From Chionis minor (Eukaryota; Chordata; Aves; Charadriiformes; Chionididae), in assembly GCA_013398295.1 (NCBI GenBank), contig VZSF01000872.1:372001-436000 (forward strand): a stretch of 64,000 bases of DNA, written 5' to 3'. Positions within the stretch are counted from its first letter, which is position 1. Every line of letters begins with the position of its first letter. A model generated the notes under the pieces. It did no database searches and had not been told where the DNA came from. It was given only the letters and a program-made list of their open reading frames with translations. This document shows, one piece after another, positions 63,001 through 64,000 of the stretch. A program made the translations under genes and the position numbers.

Positions 63001-64000
63001 AAAACAATTTAGCATTATACAGTTAAAGAAAACCAAGAATCTGACTGCGACTTACTCTTAAATATACCCGTGCATTGCAGTGACACTGGTTGATACAATT
63101 GCACAGGGATTTGAGAAGAAAGGTTGATGGATTCAGACATGATTGCATTTTTTTTAACTGGCATACTAAAATCTGGATTCAATTTGGTTTTTTTATTGAA
63201 CGTAGTAGTAATTTTTCCATAGAAACAGAGATTAAGGCATATATTCACAATTTTTTATTTTATTCTACCATATCAGTTTTTTTAAAAAATATATGCTATT
63301 GCAATAATCCTTATTGTGTGATTATTTCTCCCGAGGCTTGAGCATCCATTCTATCAGGAATATCTCATCTCCTGGAATAAAGATTAATATGTTCTGCATC
63401 TTTGATCCTGCAGACCCTTATCCATGCTCTTCTATTTAGTAATGTTAGTAATAGTTAGCCCTGTTGAGACTTTACTACTATGAGTCATCCAGCTTCTTTG
63501 AAGTTAAACACATGCAAAACTGTTTGGATGTCCCAGAATGATACCAAAATCTCCTCAGTCTTGGCAACAGCCTCGTTTATGCTCGGTTTAAAAAAAAAAA
63601 AAAAAGAAAGTGTGTATTTTTTTTACTTGTTTTGAAATAACATTAAGATCTGGGGCAAAAAGCAATAAAATTGTCTAATAGCAATTAAAACTATTGGTCT
63701 GGAGAAAAGACAACTGAAGAACACAGTGGAGGTACTTGCGGGTGCAAAACCCTCCCCAGCTGAAGTGTGGGAACTTCTGGTGGGTCCTACCAGCCGTTCC
63801 CACGTTCTCCACTGCACAAGTCCAAAGGACAAGGTTAGTGCCAGAGCTTTTCTTCTGGATAGAAGACAAAATGCAACACTCAGTGTAACCGCAGTCTCTT
63901 TTTTTGTGTTTTGGATATAGCTGACCTCATTTGAAAAGCTTCCTTTTTTTTTTTTCCCCGTTTGATTTGTTTTTGCTATAAGCATTGACCTTTCAGCAAC
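60051..64000. other. unassigned non-coding stretch
   Basis: No gene or clear repeat. Small items: an AGCACTAAAAAA tandem of about 2.5 copies at 60815-60848; a possible CR1-like remnant at 62140-62170 too weak to call; an A run at 63589-63605. The 120-codon minus frame at 63623-63985 overlaps a plus frame and has no domain. The sequence is strongly AT-rich from 60400 to 63300. Confidence 0.5.

Overview
The window reads as a piece of a bird nuclear genome. It is AT-rich, poor in CpG and dominated by non-coding DNA. It carries at least nine fragments of CR1 (chicken repeat 1) LINEs, some ending in the CR1-type 3' octamer repeats (ATTCTRTG). It also holds avian-style endogenous retrovirus LTRs, two of them solo copies with defined ends. 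No bacterial gene layout, rRNA, tRNA, CRISPR array or complete protein-coding gene is visible. Almost every open frame over 60 codons looks like chance or lies inside a repeat. The most likely setting is intergenic DNA or a large intron. The CR1 subfamily style fits a bird better than a crocodilian or turtle, but the species cannot be named.

Layout. 1-9.35 kb: unassigned sequence with A/C-rich tracts and one short inverted repeat resembling a nuclear-receptor site (7440-7465). 9.36-9.86 kb: an old CR1. About 12.72-12.83 kb, minus strand: the best protein-coding candidate, a 120-bp symmetric (phase 1-1) exon-like block with good splice signals; the protein is not recognised. 14.79-15.09 kb: young CR1. 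18.46-18.54 kb: 23-bp tandem repeat. 23.0-24.8 kb: homopolymer and AT tracts. 27.56-28.01 kb: CR1 on minus. 29.57-30.38 kb: an 812-bp solo LTR on minus, TG...CA, with a perfect 5-bp target duplication (AATGG), followed by a degraded CR1. 34.83-35.08 and 39.05-39.22 kb: more CR1. 42.76-43.47 kb: a second, unrelated solo-LTR candidate on minus with a 51-bp duplication in U3. 47.47-47.59 kb: CR1 tail. 51.12-51.42 kb: CpG-dense patch with a perfect octamer. 51.58-52.58 kb: a CR1 fragment fused to the U3 half of a second copy of the 29.57-kb LTR family. 59.30-59.49 kb: GC/CpG-rich patch beside another CR1 (59.68-60.05 kb). The last 4 kb is unassigned.

No operon-like or pathway logic links these parts, and I did not find a new biological system. 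The observations most worth checking are the exon candidate at 12.7 kb, the three LTR structures including the LTR-CR1 chimera, and the CpG patch at 51.1-51.4 kb.
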